Positions 25,090-34,098 are shown, numbered from the stretch's first letter. The stretch: 64,000 bases of DNA from Bacteroidetes bacterium GWF2_33_16 (GCA_001768565.1 MEOE01000001.1:62001-126000), one strand, 5' to 3'. Numbers and translations: made by a program. The notes: generated by a model from the letters alone, not told the origin.

Positions 25090-26346
25090 ATGATGAAAAA
25101 TAATAAATTACAGATCGTTTTAATTGGACTCACATTTTTTAGCTTAATAGCTTTGTTGGCTATTCAGGTATCGTGGATTTATAAAGCTGCCAGTATTCAG
25201 GAAAAGCAGTTTAGTTATAGTGTAAATATGGCCTTAAAAAAAGTTGTTGACAAAATGGCCGAAGATACCATTATCTGTAAAGAAGTAGTTAGCTGTATTG
25301 GCAAGGATAATAACAATTCCTGCTACAAAAAGATGTATCAGAATATTCAATGGAACAAGGTTGATTCTATCATAAAATGTGCACTTAGTACATATCAGAT
25401 TAATATTAATTACGAATTCGATATTGTTGATGTAAGAAAGGATGCCGATTTTAATGTTTGCAAAAAAACCTATTTCTCGAATAATCTTGAAAATACCCTT
25501 TTGAAAAATGGAGTTGAATTAAAAATAAAGTTTCCTAAAAAAAGCGAATTTATTATTGCTCAGATTGGTACACTCTTTATAAGTTCTATTGTACTTATTT
25601 TTCTGATTAGTTTCTCGTTTTTCCTGATCTTAAAGTATTATCGAAGAGAAAAAGCATTATATCTGGGCACACGCGATTTTATTAATAATATTACTCACGA
25701 GTTTAAAACACCAATTACAAATATTGCCCTTGCAAACAGCATGATCTCGAAGAACGAGCAAGTGTCTAATGATGAAAAATTACAGCAATACTCTGAAATT
25801 ATTAAAGCAGAGCATAAAAAGTTAAGAAACCGGGTCGAAGCATTGCTCGATATTGCCCGCATAGAAAATGGCAAAACAGGATTTTGCGAAACCATCGATA
25901 TTTGCAATATAATTAAATGTACAGCCGATTCGTATCATGTTCAGATTCAGCAATTAAATGGTAAAATCACTTTAGAGAAAATAGCAGAAAAGTGCTCTGT
26001 TCATGCTGACAAGGAACAATTCCAAATGGTAATTTCGAATTTAATCGACAATGCGATTAAATATTGCGATAAAGAACCTGAAATAATAATTCGTACTTCA
26101 AACAAAGGGAATTTAGTTATAATAGAAATCGAAGATAATGGCATAGGTATAAAACCAGAACACCAGAAACAGATATTCGAGAAATACTATCGGGTGCCTA
26201 CCGGCGATTTGCATAATGTTAAAGGTTTTGGAATTGGATTATCGACAGTTAAAGCGATTATTGAATCAATGAATGGTGAAATAGATGTTCAAAGCAAGCC
26301 GGGCAAAGGAACAAAATTTGTAATTAAACTTACCATTTGTGAATAA
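25090..26346 (+). CDS. Sensor histidine kinase with Cys-containing periplasmic domain
   Basis: The 418-residue membrane kinase has a first helix at about 8-30, a periplasmic sensor at about 31-155 and a second helix at about 157-181. HisKA follows with phosphoacceptor His203 in ITHEFKTPIT, and HATPase_c with NLIDNAIKYCD (N box), IEDNGIGI (G1), IFEKYYRV and GFGIGLSTVK (G2). The sensor has five Cys (63, 69, 78, 97, 124), an unusual number for an exported domain of this size. It overall resembles Bacteroides RprX-type kinases. ATGATG gives two possible starts; a -7 box TACCTTTG lies at 25080-25087. The response regulator follows five bases later. Confidence 0.93.
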   Translation: MMKNNKLQIVLIGLTFFSLIALLAIQVSWIYKAASIQEKQFSYSVNMALKKVVDKMAEDTIICKEVVSCIGKDNNNSCYKKMYQNIQWNKVDSIIKCALSTYQININYEFDIVDVRKDADFNVCKKTYFSNNLENTLLKNGVELKIKFPKKSEFIIAQIGTLFISSIVLIFLISFSFFLILKYYRREKALYLGTRDFINNITHEFKTPITNIALANSMISKNEQVSNDEKLQQYSEIIKAEHKKLRNRVEALLDIARIENGKTGFCETIDICNIIKCTADSYHVQIQQLNGKITLEKIAEKCSVHADKEQFQMVISNLIDNAIKYCDKEPEIIIRTSNKGNLVIIEIEDNGIGIKPEHQKQIFEKYYRVPTGDLHNVKGFGIGLSTVKAIIESMNGEIDVQSKPGKGTKFVIKLTICE

Positions 26347-26351
26347 CAGAT

Positions 26352-27053
26352 ATGAAAGATAAGAAACTAAAAATATTGCTAGTTGAAGATGATACAAACC
26401 TTGGATTCTTGTTATTTGAATTTTTAGAATCGAATGGGTTTGATGTAAAATTGTATCGTGATGGCATTTCGGGATTGAATGGATTCTTTAGCTCCGAATT
26501 TGATTTTTGTATTTTCGATGTTATGCTACCACAGATGGATGGTTTTACATTGGCCGAAAATATTCGAGAGAAAAACAAAAAAGTGCCTATAATATTTCTT
26601 ACAGCACGATCAATGAAAGAAGACAAATTGAAAGGATTCAGAATAGGTATAGATGATTATATTACCAAACCATTTGATGAAGATGAACTTTTATTTCGTA
26701 TCCGATCAATTCTTAATCGAGTAAATAATATTGCATCATCAGAAACTCAGCAAGAGTATAAGCTTGGCAACATAATTTTTGACGTTCAGAACCAGGTTTT
26801 AAAAATCGATTCGGAATCGAAACGATTAACCACAAAAGAAAGCAAGGTACTGGCCATGCTTGCCCGATCCGAGAACAAGATCGTGAACCGAGATGAGATA
26901 ATGAAAGAAGTTTGGGGCGAAACCGATTATTTTATTGGGCGCAGTCTTGATGTTTTTATTTCGAAACTACGTCGCCACTTACAAGCCGACCCACGCATAA
27001 AGATCGAAACGATTCCTACAGTTGGTGTTATTCTGAGTATTTCAGAAGAATAG
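26352..27053 (+). CDS. OmpR-family response regulator
   Basis: The 233-residue regulator has a receiver domain with acidic pocket VEDD, phosphoacceptor Asp56 in IFDVMLPQMDG, Thr in IFLTAR and Lys in ITKPFDEDEL. A C-terminal winged helix follows (LTTKESKVLAMLARSENKIVNRDEIMKEVWGE and SLDVFISKLRRHL). It is co-transcribed with the kinase and is the obvious partner. Its binding site may be the direct-repeat array seen at 25027-25052 and 24548-24573. The next genes are the tungstate importer, but that operon has a different operator. Confidence 0.94.
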   Translation: MKDKKLKILLVEDDTNLGFLLFEFLESNGFDVKLYRDGISGLNGFFSSEFDFCIFDVMLPQMDGFTLAENIREKNKKVPIIFLTARSMKEDKLKGFRIGIDDYITKPFDEDELLFRIRSILNRVNNIASSETQQEYKLGNIIFDVQNQVLKIDSESKRLTTKESKVLAMLARSENKIVNRDEIMKEVWGETDYFIGRSLDVFISKLRRHLQADPRIKIETIPTVGVILSISEE

Positions 27054-27098
27054 TAAATAATTCTTATAAAAATTATATACCACATTAGGTTTCTTCAT

Positions 27099-27122
27099 CG
27101 TTATGATTAAATTTGCATATCG
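27099..27122. promoter_or_regulatory. Candidate ModE operator upstream of wtpA
   Basis: CGTTATG-N10-CATATCG is identical in both half-sites to the site at 17665-17688. A consensus -7 box TAAATTTG lies at 27108-27115 inside its spacer. The operator ends 19 bases before the wtpA ATG at 27142. It also overlaps the upstream in-frame ATG at 27103, which makes that start implausible. Confidence 0.7.
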
Positions 27123-27141
27123 TAAATTTAAATTACTTTAT

Positions 27142-28104
27142 ATGAAAAAAACTAAATCTGCAATTGCTTTTTTAATTATTGTGTCCATTTTAGGAGCTTC
27201 ATGTAGTCAAAAAACAGATAAAAATGAAAAACTAATTATTTTTCATGCGGGTAGTTTATCTGTTCCATTTAAACAGATGAAAGATGAATTTGAGAAAGAA
27301 AATCCCGGTGTTGAAGTGTTGCTCGAATCTGCAGGGAGTGTTCAATGTGCTAGGAAAATAACTGATTTAAAAAAAGATTGCGATATAATGGCATCGGCTG
27401 ATTATAAAGTAATTGACGAAATGCTTATTCCTGATTTTACGAATTGGAATATAAAATTTGCCGGCAACGAAATGGCAATTGTTTTTCATGATCAATCGAA
27501 ATATGCTGGGGAAATAAATACTGAGAACTGGTATGAGATCTTATTACGCGATGATGTCTTTTTTGGCAGATCGGATCCAAACTCTGATCCTTGTGGTTAC
27601 AGAACGGTTTTAATATCCCAGCTTGCCCAAGAGTATTATAAGATTCCTGGTTTATCTGAAATAATTATTTCGAAAAACAATGAATATATACGGCCCAAAG
27701 AAGTTGATTTATTGGCATTACTTGAATCAGGTACAATCGACTATCTTTTCTTGTATAGGTCAGTTGCTCAGCAGCATAATTTAAATTATCTTGTATTACC
27801 CGACTCCATAAATTTAAAAAATCCCGATTTAGCTAACTATTATAAAACTGCTAGTACTAATATTGTTGGCAAAGAGCCAGGTACAGCTATAACTGTAAAT
27901 GGTGAACCAATGGTCTATGGTATTACTATTTTGCAGAATGCACCAAATAAAGAGTTGGCTATTAAGTTTGTTCAGTTTATATTGTCAGATGTTGGTGCTA
28001 AAATAATGGAAGAAAATGGTCAGCCATTAATAACTCCATCTTCCTCTGAAACGTATTCATTCATTCCAGAGAAACTAAAGATATTTGCGAAAGAAATTAA
28101 ATAA
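27142..28104 (+). CDS. wtpA: Tungstate/molybdate ABC transporter substrate-binding lipoprotein
   Basis: The 320-residue lipoprotein (signal MKKTKSAIAFLIIVSILGASC, lipobox LGASC) captures the oxyanion outside the inner membrane. LIIFHAGSLSVPFKQMKDEF, FGRSDPNSDPCGYRT and EVDLLALLESGTIDYLFLYRSV are typical of the WtpA/ModA class, with WtpA-like features favouring tungstate. The start at 27142 was chosen over 27103 because it gives a proper signal peptide and leaves the operator outside the gene. It heads the operon wtpA-porin-wtpB-wtpC. Confidence 0.9.
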   Translation: MKKTKSAIAFLIIVSILGASCSQKTDKNEKLIIFHAGSLSVPFKQMKDEFEKENPGVEVLLESAGSVQCARKITDLKKDCDIMASADYKVIDEMLIPDFTNWNIKFAGNEMAIVFHDQSKYAGEINTENWYEILLRDDVFFGRSDPNSDPCGYRTVLISQLAQEYYKIPGLSEIIISKNNEYIRPKEVDLLALLESGTIDYLFLYRSVAQQHNLNYLVLPDSINLKNPDLANYYKTASTNIVGKEPGTAITVNGEPMVYGITILQNAPNKELAIKFVQFILSDVGAKIMEENGQPLITPSSSETYSFIPEKLKIFAKEIK

Positions 28105-28114
28105 TTTAATAATA

Positions 28115-29356
28115 ATGAAAAAACTATTATTAATCATAAGCCTACTCTTAATAAATTATATAGCTAATGCGCAACTTAGTATTAATGCAGAATACAGGCC
28201 GCGATTTGAACTGAGAGATGGATATAGTACTTTAAAAACAGATGATTCTGAACCTGCCTATTTTACCACACAGCGTACTCGGTTATATTTGCGCCATACA
28301 TATAATACTGTTACATCGAATTTATCTATTCAGGATTATCGTATCTGGGGTGATTCAAAATTTAAATCTGATGATCCGGGGCTTTCAATTTATGAAGCAT
28401 GGTTTAAACTTGATTTATCCTCTCGCTGGTCTCTGTCTGCGGGTAGGCAATCATTCGACATTGATAATAAACGACTGTTTTCTAAAGCCAATTGGAATCA
28501 GGTTAGTCTATCACACGATGGATTGAATATTGATTTCATGAATGAAAATTTTCAGCTAAAAATATTTACTGCATTTAACCAGGCCAAGGTTTCAAATTTT
28601 GGTACCGATTATTCGGCTCAGATAAGCAATTACAAATTTTTAAATGTTATCTGGCTAGAGAAAAAACTGGGCAATATTTCAATGGCCAATCTTACAATTA
28701 CAGATGGATTTCAGAAAGAAGGAACTACAAATACTGACTATTATCGTGTAACATCAGGGCTTATCTTTAAATACAAAGTGCCAAAGGGCAATCTGCAATT
28801 AAGAGGATTTTATCAAACCGGAAAAAACAAAACAGGTCAAGATATTAATGCCTACTTTGTAAGCACAGATTATGAGCAGAAGATAGGCAATAGCTTTCAA
28901 TCATCTTTGGGATTCGAGTTAATGTCAGGAAATGATTTATCAGATACATTAAACATGGATGATAATGCATTCGATATTCTATACGGATCGGGGCATGCAT
29001 TTAACGGAATGATGGATTATTTTAGCACACCAAAAACTACCAGTAATGCAGGTTTAGTTGATGTACATCTTAAAAATCAGGCAATAATAAAAGATTGGTC
29101 TTTCTCGCTAAATTATTATTATTTTGCCCTGGCAAGTTATTATGTTTACGAAGGCAAGAAACAAAGCAAGTTTTTGGCAAACGAGATTGACTTTATTGCA
29201 AATTACAAAGTAAACGATATTATTAATCTGGAGTTGGGTTATGGAATGCTTTTCGCAGGTAAAACACTTGAGTATATTAAGGGTGGATATACAAATGGCA
29301 TTCAACAGTTTTTTTATACAATGATAACTGTAAAACCTGTTTTCTTTAAAAACTAA
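28115..29356 (+). CDS. Outer-membrane porin, alginate-export-like, in the tungstate operon
   Basis: The 413-residue product has a signal peptide (MKKLLLIISLLLINYIANA, then QLSIN) and amphipathic beta-strands typical of an outer-membrane barrel. AEYRPRFELRDGYS, TQRTRLYLRHTYN and WSLSAGRQSFDIDNKRLF resemble the alginate_exp/OprB-type porin group. The C-terminus ends with an aromatic residue near the end (VKPVFFKN). It lies 10 bases after wtpA and overlaps wtpB by one base, so it is translated within the importer operon. It may admit tungstate or molybdate across the outer membrane. That substrate is inferred from position only. Confidence 0.82.
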   Translation: MKKLLLIISLLLINYIANAQLSINAEYRPRFELRDGYSTLKTDDSEPAYFTTQRTRLYLRHTYNTVTSNLSIQDYRIWGDSKFKSDDPGLSIYEAWFKLDLSSRWSLSAGRQSFDIDNKRLFSKANWNQVSLSHDGLNIDFMNENFQLKIFTAFNQAKVSNFGTDYSAQISNYKFLNVIWLEKKLGNISMANLTITDGFQKEGTTNTDYYRVTSGLIFKYKVPKGNLQLRGFYQTGKNKTGQDINAYFVSTDYEQKIGNSFQSSLGFELMSGNDLSDTLNMDDNAFDILYGSGHAFNGMMDYFSTPKTTSNAGLVDVHLKNQAIIKDWSFSLNYYYFALASYYVYEGKKQSKFLANEIDFIANYKVNDIINLELGYGMLFAGKTLEYIKGGYTNGIQQFFYTMITVKPVFFKN

Positions 29357-30144
29357 TGAACAATAAAAGCCATACACCGCTCATTTTTATTTTACTTGGA
29401 GGACTAATTTTACTTTTCATAATTAGTCCGTTACTTGGCATGTTTTTGGCCACAACTCCAGCACAACTTTTCGAAACATCGAAAGATCCGGAAGTAGTAA
29501 ATAGCATCTGGTTGACCTTGTGGGCTTCGTTTATGGCCACTATTGTCTTTGCTGTTGGAGCAATTCCCCTATCCTACTTTTTGGCTCGCACCAATTTCCG
29601 GTTTAAAGGAATCGTTAATGGAATTGTCGATTTGCCTGTTGTAATTCCACATTCAGCAGCAGGTATTGCAATTCTGGGTTTTGTATCGCGCGATTCGGTG
29701 CTTGGGAAAGTTGGGTCATCAGTTGGACTTAATTTTGTTGGACATCCTGCTGGAATTGCAATTGCTATGGCTTTTGTAAGTATTCCCTTTTTAATAAATG
29801 CAGCTCGCGATGGATTCGAGAATGTACCTGTACGATTAGAAAAAACTGCATTAAATCTTGGTGCATCGCCGGCTAGAGTGTTTTTCACAATTTCTCTACC
29901 ACTGGCATGGAAAAACATTTTATCCGGATTAATAATGATGTTTGCCCGCGGATTAAGTGAGTTTGGAGCTGTTATTATCATAGCTTATCATCCAATGATT
30001 ACACCCATCCTTATTTTTGAGCGATTTGGAGCATTCGGTTTAAAATACGCACGACCTGTATCAGTTGTATTTATTATTGTTTGTCTTGTGTTTTTTGTTC
30101 TTTTACGAAGTCTGGCAAAAGAAAGGAAATCTACCGATGCTTAA
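29356..30144 (+). CDS. wtpB: Tungstate/molybdate ABC transporter permease
   Basis: The 262-residue inner-membrane permease has about six membrane helices and the ABC-permease EAA loop (EKTALNLGASPARVFFTISLPLAWKNI). DLPVVIPHSAAGIAILG and GLSEFGAVIIIAYHP are typical of ModB/WtpB. Its ATG overlaps the porin stop (TAATG), and its own stop overlaps the wtpC start by eight bases. It forms the channel that WtpA feeds and WtpC drives. Confidence 0.92.
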   Translation: MNNKSHTPLIFILLGGLILLFIISPLLGMFLATTPAQLFETSKDPEVVNSIWLTLWASFMATIVFAVGAIPLSYFLARTNFRFKGIVNGIVDLPVVIPHSAAGIAILGFVSRDSVLGKVGSSVGLNFVGHPAGIAIAMAFVSIPFLINAARDGFENVPVRLEKTALNLGASPARVFFTISLPLAWKNILSGLIMMFARGLSEFGAVIIIAYHPMITPILIFERFGAFGLKYARPVSVVFIIVCLVFFVLLRSLAKERKSTDA

Positions 30145-31177
30145 GCTTAATAACATATCAATAAAACTGGGAGATTTTCAGCTTACGAATATTGATCTTG
30201 AGTTGGAAAAAGGTGATTATTATGTATTATTGGGTAAATCAGGAGTTGGAAAAACCGTTCTGCTCGAAATTATTGCAGGATTAATACAACCAGATTCGGG
30301 CACAGTAATTCTAAATGAAATTGATATTACACATGAGAAAATACAGAAACGAAAAGTTGGTATTGTATTTCAGGATTATTCTGTATTTCCACATTTATCA
30401 GTAAAACAGAATATCGAATATCCTTTAAAAGGAAAGAATTTAAGTAGTAAGCAAATTGAATCACTAATACATGAATATGCTGAGTTAACAAATATACCTC
30501 ATCTTTTAAATCGAGGAACACAAAAACTTTCTGGAGGTGAATTGCAGCGGGTTGCTCTGGCCCGTATGTTAGTTAACAAACCTGACTGTTTACTTCTCGA
30601 CGAACCTTTGGCATCGCTCGATGTACAATTAAAAGGCGATTTGCGAAATCTACTTCGTAAAATTAACCAGAACGGAACAACCATATTGCATGTAACCCAC
30701 GATTACGAAGAAGCTATAGCGCTGTCAAATAAGGTGGCTGTAATTCATGAAGGCAAAATAATACAGAAAGGACTTACAAAGGAAGTATTTAAGAAACCCG
30801 CTAATGAATTTGTTGCCAATTTTACTGGTATTAAAAACTTCTTTTTCGCTGAGTTTTCGCCAGTAAATACGGCTAATATAAATGGCAAAGTAAATATTCA
30901 TGTGAGCAATCATGATCAAATTGAAAAAGGTAAAATCATCATCAGGGGTGAAGAAATTATCATTTCTGAGAATCACCTTCAATCAAGCGCTACCAATAAT
31001 TTTAAAGGAAAAATACTTCAGATAATACCTTATTTCTCAAATTATGAAATTATTATTGATATTGGGATTGAACTTTCGGTAGTTATTTCGGAGGAATCGT
31101 TGTCCAAATTTAAGTTTAAAGAGAATTCTGAAGTCTGGGTTTCATTTAAATCTACAGCAATAAAAATCATCCCGTAA
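30137..31177 (+). CDS. wtpC: Tungstate/molybdate ABC transporter ATPase
   Basis: The 346-residue ATPase has Walker A GKSGVGKT, the Q-loop FQDYSVFPHL, signature LSGGELQR, Walker B LLLDEP and switch THDYEEA. The C-terminal part (about 240-346) is a TOBE/Mop-like module (GKILQIIPYF and later strands) often present in ModC/WtpC and able to bind the oxyanion. The start at 30137 (ATGCTTAAGC) overlaps the wtpB stop; an upstream in-frame extension would lie in wtpB and is not used. It powers the importer. Confidence 0.92.
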   Translation: MLKLNNISIKLGDFQLTNIDLELEKGDYYVLLGKSGVGKTVLLEIIAGLIQPDSGTVILNEIDITHEKIQKRKVGIVFQDYSVFPHLSVKQNIEYPLKGKNLSSKQIESLIHEYAELTNIPHLLNRGTQKLSGGELQRVALARMLVNKPDCLLLDEPLASLDVQLKGDLRNLLRKINQNGTTILHVTHDYEEAIALSNKVAVIHEGKIIQKGLTKEVFKKPANEFVANFTGIKNFFFAEFSPVNTANINGKVNIHVSNHDQIEKGKIIIRGEEIIISENHLQSSATNNFKGKILQIIPYFSNYEIIIDIGIELSVVISEESLSKFKFKENSEVWVSFKSTAIKIIP

Positions 31178-31187
31178 AGGCCTTAGC

Positions 31188-31206
31188 AAACAATATTGTT
31201 TTTTAT
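31188..31206 (+). terminator. Weak terminator after wtpC
   Basis: The short palindrome AACAATATTGTT (31189-31200) is followed by TTTT. The stem is small, so termination may be partial. Confidence 0.35.
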
Positions 31207-31241
31207 TTGTTTAATCTGATAATAACTTAAACCATACATTT

Positions 31242-31658
31242 ATGGAATTATCAGATATTAATTTTTTGGCTGTTATAGTAGCTGCTCTTTCGGCGTTTGC
31301 AATTGGTTCTGTTTGGTACAGTCCGCTTATGTTTAGTAAAAGCTGGCAGAATGTGCTTGGTCTTTCTGAAGATGATATAAAGGATGCAAATATGTTTCTC
31401 ATTTTCGGAACCAGTTTTGTGCTAATGCTTATTATGGCCATTGGTTTATCATTATTATTTTTAGTGCTAAATCCAAATGGATCAACATTGATATTGGGCC
31501 TTAAACAAGGATTGTTTATAGGAGTTTTTTTTATAAGTACTTCGTACGGAGTAAATATTTTATACCAACGAAAATCATTTAAACTCTGGGCAATTGACTC
31601 GGGTTATCAGGTATTGCTTTTAGGTTTAATGGGCACAATAATAGGAGCCTGGCAATAG
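31242..31658 (+). CDS. DUF1761 small membrane protein
   Basis: The 138-residue product has about four membrane helices and the DUF1761 signature: NFLAVIVAALSAFAIGSVWYSPLMFSKSWQ near the start, with FLIFGTSFVLMLIMAIGLS and RQGLFIG-type segments (GLKQGLFIGVFF). The function of the family is unknown. It stands alone, 64 bases after wtpC, and could be read by leakage through the weak terminator. Confidence 0.85.
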   Translation: MELSDINFLAVIVAALSAFAIGSVWYSPLMFSKSWQNVLGLSEDDIKDANMFLIFGTSFVLMLIMAIGLSLLFLVLNPNGSTLILGLKQGLFIGVFFISTSYGVNILYQRKSFKLWAIDSGYQVLLLGLMGTIIGAWQ

Positions 31659-31814
31659 GTGTTTCGAAGAAAATATCTATTTATAAAACTTAAATTGCAA
31701 TTCTTCGTAAGAGGGAACATTACTATTTTTAATAAATAGTTACATTTGTTTTCTCAAAATTGGAAAGATTATTTTTTTCTTGATTTTAGGAGTATTCTTT
31801 AAACATAATTATAG

Positions 31815-32999
31815 ATGAACATATCTGTAAAAAGACATATTTTATATATTTTTTTAGGATTTATTTTTATATCCTTTACATCATCATTTGTAATAATTGA
31901 GATTAAATCAGAAGTTCCTAATCCAGAAAATCCTGAAAATAAACCCGAATTTTTTCACAATAAAAGTATAACTGATGGCCCCTATATTTTTTATGAAAAC
32001 GAAGAAATTATTGTACGATGGATAAAATGGAACAGACTGGTTGAGAGAATTATTTCGGGCAAAAATTCGAAATTATTGAAGAGAAACTTCGGGTTCGAAA
32101 TTGATCCTTATTATTTAAAGAATGGTTTTCCCGACAGTGTTAATTATAATCAAACCTACAATGGAGTTGATAAATTTGCTGCAATAAGCGATATTCACGG
32201 GCAATATGATCTTTTTGTTCAACTCTTAAAAAACCATAAGATTATTGATTCACACCTAAACTGGATTTATGGCAAAGGCCATTTAGTTATTCTAGGCGAT
32301 ATTATGGATCGCGGTGATAAAGTTACTGAATTGTTATGGCTCACCTACAAGCTAGAAAAACAAGCAGAAAAAGAAGGAGGAAAAGTTCATTATATGGTAG
32401 GAAATCATGAGTTAATGGTTTTAAATAATGATATCAGATATATTCATGAAAAATATACTTCTACTGCACATAAAATGAATATTGTGTACAGTCAATTATT
32501 TGCTAAAAACACCTTTTTTGGGCAGTGGCTACGAACGAAACCTGCTATAATAACTATAAATGATGTACTTTTTGTTCATGCCGGCATATCAGCAGAATTT
32601 ATATCAAACGGGATTTCAATTGAACAAACGAACAGGTTGTTTCATCAAAAAATATTAGGGAAATCATGGGATGTAATCCTAAAGGATCCTTTATGTGCGT
32701 TTTTAGTAGATAAGAATGGTCCTGTTTGGCATAGAGGTTATTTTGAAAGCACTATTAAAGAATTTCAAATTGAATATATACTTAAATATTTTAAAACAAG
32801 GCACGTGATTATTGGTCACACATCAATGCCTAATATTATTTCACTTTTTGAAAATAAAATAATTGGCATAGACTCCAACATTAAAGAAGGCAATTATGGT
32901 GAGATTCTGATATATATAAATGGAGAATTCCATAGAGGCACTTCAAATGGCAATCTAATGAAATTAGAACAAATAAATACCAATGCCATAGGTAACTAA
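31815..32999 (+). CDS. Shewanella-like PPP-family phosphatase, exported or membrane-anchored
   Basis: The 394-residue product has an N-terminal hydrophobic segment (about 9-28) and then a metallophosphoesterase domain. Metal and phosphate ligands are Asp126-Ile-His128-Gly, Gly161-Asp-Ile-Met-Asp-Arg-Gly, and Gly196-Asn-His-Glu, followed by HAGIS. The arrangement and the QAEKEGGKVHYMVGNHE run match Shewanella-like (SLP) members of the Ser/Thr phosphatase PPP family. It is therefore likely a periplasmic protein phosphatase. Its stop overlaps, tail to tail, the stop of a secreted kinase-like gene. Confidence 0.85.
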   Translation: MNISVKRHILYIFLGFIFISFTSSFVIIEIKSEVPNPENPENKPEFFHNKSITDGPYIFYENEEIIVRWIKWNRLVERIISGKNSKLLKRNFGFEIDPYYLKNGFPDSVNYNQTYNGVDKFAAISDIHGQYDLFVQLLKNHKIIDSHLNWIYGKGHLVILGDIMDRGDKVTELLWLTYKLEKQAEKEGGKVHYMVGNHELMVLNNDIRYIHEKYTSTAHKMNIVYSQLFAKNTFFGQWLRTKPAIITINDVLFVHAGISAEFISNGISIEQTNRLFHQKILGKSWDVILKDPLCAFLVDKNGPVWHRGYFESTIKEFQIEYILKYFKTRHVIIGHTSMPNIISLFENKIIGIDSNIKEGNYGEILIYINGEFHRGTSNGNLMKLEQINTNAIGN

Positions 33000-34069
33000 A
33001 AGCAGGTGGTTCGAATACAATTATTTATAAATTTCGGATTCCGAATACTTTTGTAAAACTCCTCAAGATAATCAATAACATATTGCTTAGTTTTCTTATC
33101 CAGAAAATCGCACGATTGAATATAGTCAAATACTAATTTTTCTTTATCTAGAAACAATTTAATAACTTCATTATAAACTTCATCTGAACGACAAATTCCA
33201 TAATAGTATCGCTCAGTAATGTTTTTTACCGCCAGACCTTCTTTAGGTACAGCATAATGAGCATTAACTAAACCCGAATAATCAAAATCATAAGGTATAG
33301 GAATAATAGCTGGTTTTGTATAATCTTTTATTTTAATAAGTTTCAAATTATGCCTATTGCTCAGCGCGAAATCTGTATTCCCAATCATATATTGGAATAA
33401 AGCCATTATGGTACCATTTAATGTATCCAAATGAGTATGACTCATTTTATCTAATTTTATTGGCAGCGCATCTAGCCTTTCTGCCATAACATTCTCTGGT
33501 TCAATTAAAAAAGACCACTCAGTATATGTTTTATTCTTCCGTCCCGTGTCGATATAAGTGATTTTTGCCAATCTCACCTTAAAACTATAATCTGTAATTA
33601 TATTGCAGATTTTATAAGCAATGTATTCTTTGAAAATATAGTTGGAGTATTCTTTTGACCTGACACAATGTGTAACCACTTTTATTTTGTCCAGATCAGA
33701 AGGAAGATCTTCTGATATATCTGACTTTTTAAAGTTTAGAATATAAGGAGGAAAATAGCATATACTTTTCCTTACATTTCCTCTGGGTTTTATCATTACA
33801 GGTTTTTTTACCTGAACTGAATCATCCATAAAAACAGTAATGGTAGCAGGCAAATATTCATCCAGATCTTTGTTATTAGTTAATTCTTTAATATTAAAAG
33901 TCAAACTAATATCCAATGGTTTTTCCTGATCAAAAAAATCAGATGAAAAATGCAATGGTTCATCTGAATATAGAGTGTCTTGATTTTGGGCTATAAGTTC
34001 ATCAATACTAAAAATTATTAATATAGTAATAATCAGATTAGTCAGAAATGATTTACTAAAACTAGCCAT
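32996..34069 (-). CDS. Secreted CotH/HipA-like kinase-fold protein (divergent)
   Basis: The 357-residue product has a signal peptide (about 1-27). RGNVRK (residues 96-101) resembles the start of CotH-type domains. IGNTDFALSNRHN (229-241) fits the kinase catalytic-loop pattern, and IPYDFDYSG (258-266) fits the metal-binding DFG-like position. These features recall CotH kinases, but no family assignment is sure. It follows DUF4956 and VTC-domain genes (gap 29 bases), which is the usual neighbourhood of CotH genes and supports the assignment. Activity and target are unknown. Confidence 0.6.
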   Translation of the reverse strand: MASFSKSFLTNLIITILIIFSIDELIAQNQDTLYSDEPLHFSSDFFDQEKPLDISLTFNIKELTNNKDLDEYLPATITVFMDDSVQVKKPVMIKPRGNVRKSICYFPPYILNFKKSDISEDLPSDLDKIKVVTHCVRSKEYSNYIFKEYIAYKICNIITDYSFKVRLAKITYIDTGRKNKTYTEWSFLIEPENVMAERLDALPIKLDKMSHTHLDTLNGTIMALFQYMIGNTDFALSNRHNLKLIKIKDYTKPAIIPIPYDFDYSGLVNAHYAVPKEGLAVKNITERYYYGICRSDEVYNEVIKLFLDKEKLVFDYIQSCDFLDKKTKQYVIDYLEEFYKSIRNPKFINNCIRTTCF

Positions 34070-34098
34070 AAAATATTTATTAAATCAAAAGAATAAAA

